Below are positions 43,897 to 52,685 of a DNA stretch of 53,912 nucleotides, piece by piece. The stretch is from an uncultured Bacteroidales bacterium (GTDB taxonomy: Bacteria > Bacteroidota > Bacteroidia > Bacteroidales > UBA932). The notes under the pieces were generated by a model that saw only the letters and a program-made list of their open reading frames with translations, was not told the origin of the DNA and did no database searches. Where the stretch lies: NCBI GenBank assembly GCA_946055165.1, contig CAMGFA010000007.1, forward strand, positions 1 through 53,912, written 5' to 3'. How positions within the stretch are numbered: position 1 is the stretch's first letter; every line of letters begins with the position of its first letter. The translations under genes were made by a program, and so were the position numbers.

Positions 43897-45626
43897 TAGC
43901 AAAGATGAGCAAATACTCCTTTATCCTCCTCAGCGGGGACAAGGACCTGTTCCTGAAGCAATTGCAGGAATTGGGCCTGGTGGACATACAGCGCTCCGCC
44001 AAGCCTGTGGATGAAGACTCCTTTGCCATTATCGGAAAAATCAACGCTATCAAAAGCGACATTTCCGATATTCAGAAGGGCTCTGATTCTTATCTGCGCG
44101 AGCTCCGCTCAAGAAAAGCCCTTCTCGAGCGCGAAGCTGCCGCCTCTGCACCTTGGGGCGATTTCAATCCCGAGGACATTGAGCGGCTCCGCGGCTTAGG
44201 TCTGGAACTGACATTCTACAAAGTGCCTGAAAAGAAATTCGACCCGGAATGGGAGAATTCCTTCGCACTGCAGTTGGTCAGCAGGTCAGCCGGGGACTGC
44301 TACTTTACCATTGTCAACGCCGAAAACTTCCCTGTCAAAGCTGTGGCAGCTCCACAGCGCAGCGAAAAGAGCATAAGGGAGGAAATCGGGGAAATAGACA
44401 GACTCTGCGAAAAACATCAGGCCGAGCTTGCCGCCCGCAGCTCCGAGATTCCCGAAATGGAAAATCAGATTCAGGAGCTGTACCGCGAACTCGACCTCTA
44501 TCTTGCATCGGCCCAAGGAGAAAGCGCCGCCCAGGACCTTATATGCTGCTTCGAAGGCTTTGCCCCGGCCGATTGTGACCAAGAAGTGGAACAGGCTCTG
44601 CAAAACAGCAGCGTATATTATTGGAAAGAGGCTGCAAGCAAAGAGGACAACCCTCCTATCAAGCTCAAGAACAATAAATTCTCAAAGCTTTTCGAAGGCC
44701 TCACAGGAATGTACGGCATGCCTGTTTACGACGAATTCGACCCTACTCCCGTGCTCAGCATCTTCTTTATGCTCTTCTTTGCGATGTGTATGGGCGATGC
44801 AGGCTACGGCCTGGTGCTCATCCTCTTCGGCATTGCAGTCAAGAAAGAATGGGTGAAGATTTCGATGTTCCGCAATATGGGAGCTCTCATCTCCTTTTTG
44901 GGAATTGCGACCTTCATTGTGGGACTCTTCCTCGGCACTTTCTTCGGAATCAGCCTCCACGAGCAGAGCTGGGTTCCGCAGGAGCTCAAGAACTGTATGC
45001 TGGTGGGCAAAGTAATGGGATATGACATTCAGATGGTACTGGCATTGGGCATAGGTATTTTCCATATCTGCCTTGCGATGATAATCAAGACCGTATGCTA
45101 CATCAAACGCTTCGGCGTCAAGCAGAACATCAGCACCATAGGCTGGACTCTGCTCATTGTCGGCTGTGTTCTGGTAATCTCGCTGGCACTGCTCAAATGG
45201 GTTCCTGTGGATATGGCCAAGATTCTCGTAATTGCAATAGGTGCCGTATCGGCTTTGGGAATTTTCATCTTCAACAAGCCGGGACGCAATCCGCTTCTGA
45301 ATATCGGAGCCGGACTCTGGGACACCTACAATATGGCTACCGGAATCCTCGGCGACGTACTCAGCTACATCCGTCTCTACGCCCTCGGCCTTGCCGGCGG
45401 AATGCTGGGAGGTGCCTTCAACAATCTGGGCCAGATGGTGCTCGGCAGCAATCCGAGCTGGCAGTGGCTGCCTTTTGTCATCATCCTTCTTTTCGGTCAT
45501 GTCCTCAATCTGCTGATGTCCTGCCTCGGTGCTTTCGTGCACCCTCTGCGTCTTACTTTCGTGGAGTACTTCAAGAACAGCGGTTATGAAGGCAAAGGCC
45601 TTAAATACAATCCTTTAAAGAAATAA
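43893..45626 (+). CDS. ntpI: V-type ATPase subunit I (membrane stator, ion half-channels)
   Basis: Subunit I is the 'a'-type stator that provides the ion path to the rotor ring. The 577-residue product has a soluble N-terminal half (about 1-290) with coiled-coil stretches, then seven or eight membrane helices. The family block DAGYGLVLILFGIAVK (near residue 305) and the essential Arg segment LGDVLSYIRLYALGLAGGMLGGAFN (about 485-510) are present. The length is shorter than the 650 or so of many archaeal homologues. The ATG at 43893 overlaps the subunit D stop; ATG 43905 is an alternative. Confidence 0.94.
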   Translation: MIAKMSKYSFILLSGDKDLFLKQLQELGLVDIQRSAKPVDEDSFAIIGKINAIKSDISDIQKGSDSYLRELRSRKALLEREAAASAPWGDFNPEDIERLRGLGLELTFYKVPEKKFDPEWENSFALQLVSRSAGDCYFTIVNAENFPVKAVAAPQRSEKSIREEIGEIDRLCEKHQAELAARSSEIPEMENQIQELYRELDLYLASAQGESAAQDLICCFEGFAPADCDQEVEQALQNSSVYYWKEAASKEDNPPIKLKNNKFSKLFEGLTGMYGMPVYDEFDPTPVLSIFFMLFFAMCMGDAGYGLVLILFGIAVKKEWVKISMFRNMGALISFLGIATFIVGLFLGTFFGISLHEQSWVPQELKNCMLVGKVMGYDIQMVLALGIGIFHICLAMIIKTVCYIKRFGVKQNISTIGWTLLIVGCVLVISLALLKWVPVDMAKILVIAIGAVSALGIFIFNKPGRNPLLNIGAGLWDTYNMATGILGDVLSYIRLYALGLAGGMLGGAFNNLGQMVLGSNPSWQWLPFVIILLFGHVLNLLMSCLGAFVHPLRLTFVEYFKNSGYEGKGLKYNPLKK

Positions 45627-45636
45627 TAACAATTAA

Positions 45637-46074
<438 letters not shown>

Positions 46075-46090
46075 TTCAGGCAGTTTATTG

Positions 46091-46128
46091 AAAAATCAGG
46101 GTTTCGCAAAAGCAAAACCCTGATTTTT
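46091..46128. terminator. Terminator after the V-ATPase operon
   Basis: A 14-bp perfect stem (46091-46104 with 46115-46128) has a 10-nt loop and flanking A and T runs. It ends the V-ATPase transcript and can also serve the convergent gene. Confidence 0.92.
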
Positions 46129-46183
46129 TTGTCCATAAGAAAAATTCCGAAAGTCGGCCCGTGGATTATGGCTTAGTTCAAAG

Positions 46184-47311
46184 CTATGCTATAGGCTTGG
46201 AATAGCAGCGGCGAACCATATAGTTCGAGTGCTCATACTGGTTGAACATATTCTGAATCCTCACATTGTCCTCCAATTGAGGATTTGTGATGAGAGCCTT
46301 GATTCCGCGCTTCTGCATTCCCTTGTGAAGATATTTGAACATAGGTACGAACACGCCTTTTCCCTGATAGTCGGGATGGATGCCGATCATAAGGGCCTCT
46401 ATCGTGTCGTTCTTGCGGAGAGCCTTGAGGATATGGAAAATTCCGAAAGGCATAAGTCTTCCCTTGGCTTTCTGCACAGCCCTGGCAAGTGAAGGGACAC
46501 AGATGGCAAAACCTACGATTTTGTTGTCCTTGTCCACGGCAACACATACGAAATCTACGTCAAGAATAGTCTCATACGAGCTGATATAAGCTTTTATCTG
46601 CTTGTCTGTGAGCGGAGTAAATTCGTAGAGAGGGGCAAAGGTGTCGTTGTACATATGGAAAAGATCCATTCCGTGATTGCGCACCAGCTCTTTGGTATTC
46701 TTCGCCTGAAGAATGCGCAGTCCATAGCGCTCAGACACGATATCGGACATCCTGTCCAGCCTTTCGATCTTGTCGGGAATAGGGATGTATTTCTGGTCCC
46801 ACTCCGCGCACTTGGAGTAACCGAGTTTGAGAAGCAGCGGCTCGTAATAATCATAGTTATAGAGCGTTGTGAATGGACAGAGTTTGTCGAAGCCCTTGAC
46901 AAGAAGGCCTTCCTTGTCCATGTCGGTGAAACCGAACGGTCCCACGATTTCGTTCAGTCCAAAGCTCTTGGCCCAATTCTCCACTTCTGAAAGAAGGGCG
47001 GAGAGAACGCTTTCGTCGTTGATAAAATCGAGCCAGCCGAAACGTACACGCTTCTGCTTCCAGATTTCATTGGATTTCTTATTGATTATTCCTGCTACAC
47101 GACCCACAATTTCGCCTGACTCGTCGTAAGCCAGCCAGTAACGGGCCTCGCAAAAATCGAAAGCGGCGTTCTTTTTCGGATTGAGAGTGGTGTATTCGTC
47201 TGAAATTAGTGGTGGTACCCAATATTGGGAGCCCTTGTAGAGCTTCTCGGGGTAGTGGATGAAATTTGACAGCTGTCGGCGTGTCTTCACCTCTTTGATT
47301 GTAACAGTCAT
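46184..47311 (-). CDS. GNAT-fold N-acetyltransferase-like protein
   Basis: The 375-residue product has a C-terminal GNAT core. The acetyl-CoA loop is IGIHPDYQGKGVFVPMF (near residue 315), preceded by FVCVAVDKDNKIVGFAI. The N-terminal half (WVPPLISDEYTTLNPKKN, ARYWLAYDESGEIVGRVAGI) looks like a second, degenerate GNAT unit. It resembles a Bacteroidota family of unknown substrate. I chose ATG 47311; the longer frame would begin with a TTG at 47341. It is a single gene, convergent with the V-ATPase operon. Confidence 0.75.
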   Translation of the reverse strand: MTVTIKEVKTRRQLSNFIHYPEKLYKGSQYWVPPLISDEYTTLNPKKNAAFDFCEARYWLAYDESGEIVGRVAGIINKKSNEIWKQKRVRFGWLDFINDESVLSALLSEVENWAKSFGLNEIVGPFGFTDMDKEGLLVKGFDKLCPFTTLYNYDYYEPLLLKLGYSKCAEWDQKYIPIPDKIERLDRMSDIVSERYGLRILQAKNTKELVRNHGMDLFHMYNDTFAPLYEFTPLTDKQIKAYISSYETILDVDFVCVAVDKDNKIVGFAICVPSLARAVQKAKGRLMPFGIFHILKALRKNDTIEALMIGIHPDYQGKGVFVPMFKYLHKGMQKRGIKALITNPQLEDNVRIQNMFNQYEHSNYMVRRCYSKPIA

Positions 47312-47358
47312 TGGTACATTAGGTTTTATTACACTTTGCAAATATCGTAAAATAAATT

Positions 47359-47366
47359 TAATTTTG
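47359..47366 (+). promoter_or_regulatory. Radical SAM gene -7 box (TAATTTTG)
   Basis: An exact TAnnTTTG match ends only 4 nt before the ATG at 47371, so transcription should begin at or next to the start codon. The upstream element is not clear. Confidence 0.5.
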
Positions 47367-47370
47367 TGTT

Positions 47371-48129
47371 ATGTTACGAGAAGATATTGTGTTCGGACCA
47401 ATAAAAAGCCGGCGGCTCGGCCGTTCTTTGGGAATAAATCTCCTTCCGGAAAAAGGCAAAATCTGCAACTTCGACTGTATCTACTGCGAATGCGGATGGA
47501 ACAGCGAGGGTTTGTCCGATACCCGCATCCCCAATGCTGCGGCAGTTCGCAACGCCCTTGAAGACAAGCTCTGCCAGTGTATGCTGGAGGGCGTGCAAAT
47601 CGACTCCATCACCTTTTCCGGAGATGGGGAACCTACTCTCAATCCCGATTTCGCCCGCATAATAGACGATACCATAATCCTGCGCAACACTTTTTACCCA
47701 TCGGCCAAAATATCAGTCCTGAGCAATGCCACCAGGCTCCACAAGGAAGATGTTTTTCAGGCCTTGCGCAAGGTGGACCAGCCCATCCTCAAGCTCGATG
47801 CCCCCGACAACACCCTTGCAGCCATAATCAACCGCTGTGGCAAAGACTACGATGTAAACAGGGTCATCGAAGGAATGGAGCGTTTCCAGGGCAATTTCAT
47901 ACTTCAGACCATATTCCTCAAATGCAAGGACTTCGACTCCCTGAGCCCTGCCGTTCTTGAGGGCTGGAAGGCCTGGGTCCGCCTGCTTCGTCCAAGACAG
48001 ATAATGGCCTATACCATCTCCCGCCCCACTCCCCTTGCCGGGATAGAGGCCTATGAGGAAAGCGCAATCCGGGATGCTCTTCAGGACCTTCTGGACGAGG
48101 GCTTTTCCATTCAAATCAAAGGAAAATGA
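47371..48129 (+). CDS. Radical SAM protein
   Basis: The 252-residue product is a radical SAM enzyme with the cluster motif CNFDCIYCECGW (Cys-x3-Cys-x2-Cys, near residue 32-39), followed by a FSGDGEPTLNPDF segment that corresponds to the SAM-binding GGE motif. The N-terminus VFGPIKSRRLGRSLGINLLP is typical of a widespread family of short radical SAM proteins without auxiliary clusters. The reaction is unknown. It overlaps the MFS gene by 4 nt. Confidence 0.88.
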   Translation: MLREDIVFGPIKSRRLGRSLGINLLPEKGKICNFDCIYCECGWNSEGLSDTRIPNAAAVRNALEDKLCQCMLEGVQIDSITFSGDGEPTLNPDFARIIDDTIILRNTFYPSAKISVLSNATRLHKEDVFQALRKVDQPILKLDAPDNTLAAIINRCGKDYDVNRVIEGMERFQGNFILQTIFLKCKDFDSLSPAVLEGWKAWVRLLRPRQIMAYTISRPTPLAGIEAYEESAIRDALQDLLDEGFSIQIKGK

Positions 48130-49307
48130 CAGAAGAGAAACTTTGGAATGCAAACTTCATCAAAGTCTGCATAAGCAATTTTCTTATCAAATTTTCGTTC
48201 ACTCTCATTGTCCCGCTGCTGCCGCTTTATCTTAGCGAGACCTTCGGCGCGAGCAAGGACACCATAGGGCTTGTTCTTGCAGGCTATACGGTTATGGCCA
48301 TACTCGTCCGTCCCTTCAGCGGATACATAGTGGACAGTTTCCCGCGAAAAACGGTGATGATCATCTGCAACTTCGTCTTCTTCAGCCTCTTTGCAGGCTA
48401 TCTGTTTGCATCGTCCCTCACCCTTTTCGCAATAGTGAGAACCCTGCACGGTGCCCCCTTCGGAGCCGTAACCGTTGCAAACAGCACAATGGCGATAGAT
48501 GTGGTGCCGGCCTCGCGCAGGGGTGAAGCCATCTCCTATTACGGGCTGAGCAACAATGTGGCCACGGCTCTGGGCCCCGTTCTTGCCATAGTGGTGCTCA
48601 AAGCCTGCGGAGGCAACTTCAACAGCCTCTTTCTGCTCTCGCTGCTCATTTCGCTCTGCTCCCTTGTTCTGGACAGCACGATAAAGGCAGACAAGAAAAT
48701 TCTTCCACCGGTAAACAAGGTTCTTTCCCTGGACCGCTTCTTTTTGCTGAAAGGCTTCAGGCAGGCCATTAACATCTGCGCTTTTGCCTTCAGCTATGGA
48801 ATAATATCCACCTATGTTGCAATCTATTGCAAAGAGGAACTCGGGATAAGCGGAGGAACCGGGGCCTTTTTCCTGCTCTTTGCGGTGGGCCTCATGATTT
48901 CCAGAATCACCGGAGCCCGCACCCTCAAACGCAATCTGGTGAGCCGCAATGCAGCCATCGGCATACTTGTTTCGCTGGCAGGCTATCTGCTCTTTGCTGC
49001 CGTTCACAAAAACTTCGCCTTCTATGCCGCAGCCTTCATCATTGGTCTTGGCAACGGACACATGTACCCTGCTTTCCAGACAATGTTCGTGAATCTTGCA
49101 GAGCACAACCAAAGGGGAACAGCCAATTCCTCCATGCTCACATCCTGGGACGCCGGAACAGGACTCGGTGTGCTTGTGGGCGGAATGTTGAGCGAGTTCA
49201 TGGGTTATCATGCAGCCTTCTATTTCGCTTTCGGCATCAATCTGCTGGGAACACTTTTCTTTTACTGCTGCACCCGCTCGCATTTTGAAAAGAACAAATT
49301 AAGATAA
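48126..49307 (+). CDS. Major facilitator superfamily transporter
   Basis: The 393-residue protein has twelve predicted membrane helices and the MFS loop motif between helices 2 and 3 (SGYIVDSFPRKTVMI). The second half has ISRITGARTLKRNLVSRNA. Its closest general resemblance is to small drug-efflux or sugar-efflux MFS carriers; the substrate is unknown. It is coupled to the radical SAM gene by an ATGA overlap, which raises the chance that it exports a product of that enzyme, though this is only inference. Confidence 0.9.
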   Translation: MTEEKLWNANFIKVCISNFLIKFSFTLIVPLLPLYLSETFGASKDTIGLVLAGYTVMAILVRPFSGYIVDSFPRKTVMIICNFVFFSLFAGYLFASSLTLFAIVRTLHGAPFGAVTVANSTMAIDVVPASRRGEAISYYGLSNNVATALGPVLAIVVLKACGGNFNSLFLLSLLISLCSLVLDSTIKADKKILPPVNKVLSLDRFFLLKGFRQAINICAFAFSYGIISTYVAIYCKEELGISGGTGAFFLLFAVGLMISRITGARTLKRNLVSRNAAIGILVSLAGYLLFAAVHKNFAFYAAAFIIGLGNGHMYPAFQTMFVNLAEHNQRGTANSSMLTSWDAGTGLGVLVGGMLSEFMGYHAAFYFAFGINLLGTLFFYCCTRSHFEKNKLR

Positions 49308-49338
49308 TTGCAAATGCCCCAGGAATTTTATATTTTTG
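49308..49338 (+). promoter_or_regulatory. Second decarboxylase operon promoter
   Basis: TTG at 49308-49310 is followed after exactly 20 nt by TATTTTTG at 49331-49338. It has the same spacing and nearly the same -7 box as the mmd promoter. The leader to the ATG at 49361 is about 20 nt. Confidence 0.7.
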
Positions 49339-49360
49339 GAGCGATTTTAAAACAGAGAAT

Positions 49361-49597
49361 ATGGGAAATTTTGGAATCGGACTGCAACTGATGCTGGTGG
49401 GAATGATTACCGTTTTCGTAATCTTGCTCATTGTCATCTATGGCAGCAGACTGCTTATCAAGTTTATAAACAGAATCGCTCCGCAGCAGGAGCAGAAGAA
49501 GGCCCCGGCCGGAGAGGACTACAGCGCCGTTTTCGAAGCGGCAGTAGCCCAGCTTACACAAGGAAAAGGTAAACTGACAAAAATCACGAAACTATAA
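49361..49597 (+). CDS. oadG: OadG-like gamma subunit of a Na+-pumping decarboxylase
   Basis: The 78-residue protein has one membrane helix (about residues 8-32, LQLMLVGMITVFVILLIVIY) and a charged tail with a short helix. This is the minimal OadG pattern, and its place ahead of the alpha and beta subunits supports the call. It is shorter than the 98-residue homologue of the mmd operon. Confidence 0.85.
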   Translation: MGNFGIGLQLMLVGMITVFVILLIVIYGSRLLIKFINRIAPQQEQKKAPAGEDYSAVFEAAVAQLTQGKGKLTKITKL

Positions 49598-49598
49598 T

Positions 49599-51434
49599 AT
49601 GGCAAAGGATATTAAACTCTGTCTCGTATTCAGAGATATGTGGCAAAGCGCCGGCAAATACCAGCCGCGCGTGGACCAGTTGTTGAAAATTGCACCTGTC
49701 ATCGTAAAGATGGGCTGCTTCGACCGTGTGGAGACCAACGGAGGCGGTTTTGAGCAGGTGAACCTGCTCTATGGCGAAAACCCCAACATTGCAGTAAGGG
49801 AATGGACCAAACCTTTCCACGAGGCCGGCATCCAGACCCAGATGCTGGATCGCGCACTCAACGGACTCAGGATGAGTCCCTGCGCAAAGGACCTTCGCCA
49901 GCTCTTCTATAAGGTCAAGAAAGCCCAGGGAACGGATATCACCCGCATTTTCTGCGGACTCAACGACCAGCGCAATGTAATTCCGTCCATCAAATACGCA
50001 AAACAGGCCGGAATGATTGCCCAGGCAAGTCTCTGCATCACCCACTCCCCTGTCCACACGGTGGACTATTATGTAGGTCTTGCAAAACAATTCATCGAAG
50101 CCGGAGCAGATGAAATCTGCCTCAAGGACATGGCTGGTATCGGCCGTCCTTGCACCCTCGGAAAGATTGTGAAAGGCATCAAAGCCCTCAATCCCGACAT
50201 CCCCGTACAGTATCATTCCCATTCCGGTCCGGGCTTCAGCGTGGCCTCCATTCTGGAAGTCTGCAAAAACGGCTGCGACTATGTGGACGTTGCAATGTCC
50301 CCGCTCTCCTGGGGCACAGGACACGCCGATGTGATTGCAGTTCAGGAAATGCTCAAGGATGCAGGATTCAAAGTCAAGGACATCAATATGGAAGCCTATA
50401 TGCAGGCCCGAACCCTCATCCAGGAGATGCTGGACGATTTCCTCGGATATTACTGCCCTTCACTCAACAGGATAGACAATTCCCTTCTCATCAAACCGGG
50501 CCTTCCTGGAGGCATGATGGGTTCCCTTATGACCGATCTTGAGGAGAATCTCTCCTCCCTCAACAAATGGAAGGAGAAGAACGGCCAGCCTAAACTCAGC
50601 ACCGACGAGCTGCTCGTAAAGCTCTTCGATGAAGTAGCTTATGTATGGCCAAAGGTGGGTTACCCTCCACTCGTTACACCTTTCTCCCAGTATGTTAAGA
50701 ACCTTGCCCTGATGAACGTCACCCTTATGGAAAAGGGCAAAAAACGCTGGGAAATGTTCCCGGACACCATTTGGGATATGGTACTGGGCAAAGCCGGAAA
50801 ACTCCCCGGCAAAGTGGATTCCGAAATCAGGGAACTTGCAGCGGCCCAGGGACGTGTCTTCGTGGAGAGCGATCCGCAGGACAACTACCCTGACTGTCTT
50901 GATGAATTCCGCGCAAAGATGAAGGAAAAAGGCTGGGATACAGGTCTTGACGACGAGGAACTCTTCGAATATGCAATGCATCCTACCCAGTACGAGGCAT
51001 TCAAGAGCGGACAGGCCAAAGCCGAGTTCGAAGCCGACCTCGCCAAACGCAAGGCAGCCAAGAACAATGCAGGCAGTGCCAAACTCCCGGAAAGCATCAC
51101 CGTCAATCTCAACGGCCAGCTCTACAAACTCGACATCTCCTACGACGGGACTGCCCCGGCAGGCAATGCCGCACCTGTTGCAGCTGCAAACGGACCTGCA
51201 GAAGATGTTCCGGCTCCAATCTCCGGAAAGTTCTTCCTTACCAAGGACTCTCAGGAAGTCCCACACAAGGTCGGCGACAAGGTCAAAAGAGGCGATGTTC
51301 TCTGCTATATCGAGGCTATGAAGATAAACAACGCCATCTGTGCAGACTTCGACGGCACCATCACGGAAATCCTCGCCCACAATGGCGAGACCGTGGAGGA
51401 GGACGATGTAATTATCAAAATGACAAGAGCTTAG
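49599..51434 (+). CDS. oadA: Oxaloacetate decarboxylase-type alpha subunit with biotinyl domain, divergent carboxyltransferase
   Basis: The 611-residue product has an N-terminal TIM-barrel carboxyltransferase domain (about 1-290), a PYC_OADA-type domain (about 300-470), a linker and a C-terminal biotinyl domain (540-611). In the family the metal-site motif is RDAHQS; here it reads RDMWQS (residues 12-17), keeping Asp13 but not the His. Lys176 in KDMAG and the His-x-His pair (His206, His208, YHSHSG) are kept. The biotin motif is EAMKINN with Lys575, where Met usually follows Lys. The usual reaction is oxaloacetate to pyruvate; with these changes another 2-oxoacid or acceptor is possible. It starts 1 nt after oadG. 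Confidence 0.88.
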   Translation: MAKDIKLCLVFRDMWQSAGKYQPRVDQLLKIAPVIVKMGCFDRVETNGGGFEQVNLLYGENPNIAVREWTKPFHEAGIQTQMLDRALNGLRMSPCAKDLRQLFYKVKKAQGTDITRIFCGLNDQRNVIPSIKYAKQAGMIAQASLCITHSPVHTVDYYVGLAKQFIEAGADEICLKDMAGIGRPCTLGKIVKGIKALNPDIPVQYHSHSGPGFSVASILEVCKNGCDYVDVAMSPLSWGTGHADVIAVQEMLKDAGFKVKDINMEAYMQARTLIQEMLDDFLGYYCPSLNRIDNSLLIKPGLPGGMMGSLMTDLEENLSSLNKWKEKNGQPKLSTDELLVKLFDEVAYVWPKVGYPPLVTPFSQYVKNLALMNVTLMEKGKKRWEMFPDTIWDMVLGKAGKLPGKVDSEIRELAAAQGRVFVESDPQDNYPDCLDEFRAKMKEKGWDTGLDDEELFEYAMHPTQYEAFKSGQAKAEFEADLAKRKAAKNNAGSAKLPESITVNLNGQLYKLDISYDGTAPAGNAAPVAAANGPAEDVPAPISGKFFLTKDSQEVPHKVGDKVKRGDVLCYIEAMKINNAICADFDGTITEILAHNGETVEEDDVIIKMTRA

Positions 51435-51437
51435 TCT

Positions 51438-52685
51438 ATGGAAGGATTGCTTGATATTTTGCGCAAACTCTACGACATGACTGCCTTGAGCAATCTTGTC
51501 GCCGATCCGCGCTACCTGCTGATGTACCTACTGGCCTTCGGGCTGCTGTACCTCGGCATTGTAAAAAAATATGAGCCGCTTCTGCTCATTCCTATCGCCT
51601 TCGGAGTCCTGATTGCCAACTTCCCTGGAGGTGAAATGGGAGTGATCCAGACCGATGCGGCAGGTATGGTCACACTTGCCGACGGCAGCCAGAAAATAAT
51701 CTGGGACATGCCTCTGCACGAAATAGCCCACGAGTTCGGCATAATGAACTACCTGTATTACGGCCTTATCAAAACCGGTCTGCTTCCGCCTATCATCTTT
51801 ATGGGTGTAGGTGCAATGACCGATTTCGGCCCCATGCTCAGGAACCTCAAGCTCGCCATCTTCGGTGCAGCTGCACAGTTCGGCATTTTCGCAGTGCTTC
51901 TCGTGAGCCTCGCCCTCGGATTCAGTCCTCAGGAAGCCGCTTCCCTTGGCATCATCGGAGGTGCCGACGGCCCTACAGCCATCTTCACCACCATCAAGCT
52001 TGCCCCTCATCTGCTTGGTCCTATTGCCATCGCCGCCTACAGCTACATGGCTCTTGTGCCGGTCATCATTCCGGCCGTAGTCAAACTTACCTGCAGCAAG
52101 AAGGAGTTGATGATCAATATGAAAGAGCAGGACAGGCTCTTCCCGGACAAGATGGAAATCAAGAATATGCGTGCAGTGAAGATCATCTTCCCGATCGCAG
52201 TAACCACCATCGTGGCCATCTTTGTTCCTACCGCAGTACCGCTTGTGGGAATGCTGATGTTCGGCAATCTGATCAAAGAAATCGGCTCGGACACTTCCCG
52301 CCTTTTCAACGTGGCCAGCAACGGCCTCATGAACGCAGCCACCATCTTCCTCGGACTCTGTGTGGGAGCCACCATGACAGCCGATGCCTTCTTGAATTTC
52401 CAGACCCTCGGAATCATCGTAGGAGGTTTCTGTGCATTTGCGCTCAGTATTGCCAGCGGCATTTTTATGGTCAAGATCTGGAACCTTTTCTCCAAAAAGA
52501 AGATCAATCCTCTTATCGGAGCAACAGGTCTTTCAGCCGTACCTATGGCCAGCCGCGTCTGCAACGGAATTAGCACAAAGTATGACCCAAAGAACCACGT
52601 GCTCAACTACTGTATGGCTTCCAACATCGCAGGAGTCATCGGTTCTGCAGTTGCAGCCGGTGTTCTTATATCCTTCCTCGGATAA
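51438..52685 (+). CDS. oadB: Na+-translocating decarboxylase beta subunit (OadB)
   Basis: The 415-residue membrane protein is homologous to MmdB of this window and to Klebsiella OadB. It keeps Asp177 in IIGGADGPTAIF, and Asn357 and Ser366 in NPLIGATGLS, the expected Na+-path residues. Relative to MmdB it has an extra stretch near residues 60-100 (GGEMGVIQTDAAGMVTLADG), the length class of OadB proper. It starts 3 nt after oadA and overlaps the next gene by 1 nt. Confidence 0.93.
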   Translation: MEGLLDILRKLYDMTALSNLVADPRYLLMYLLAFGLLYLGIVKKYEPLLLIPIAFGVLIANFPGGEMGVIQTDAAGMVTLADGSQKIIWDMPLHEIAHEFGIMNYLYYGLIKTGLLPPIIFMGVGAMTDFGPMLRNLKLAIFGAAAQFGIFAVLLVSLALGFSPQEAASLGIIGGADGPTAIFTTIKLAPHLLGPIAIAAYSYMALVPVIIPAVVKLTCSKKELMINMKEQDRLFPDKMEIKNMRAVKIIFPIAVTTIVAIFVPTAVPLVGMLMFGNLIKEIGSDTSRLFNVASNGLMNAATIFLGLCVGATMTADAFLNFQTLGIIVGGFCAFALSIASGIFMVKIWNLFSKKKINPLIGATGLSAVPMASRVCNGISTKYDPKNHVLNYCMASNIAGVIGSAVAAGVLISFLG

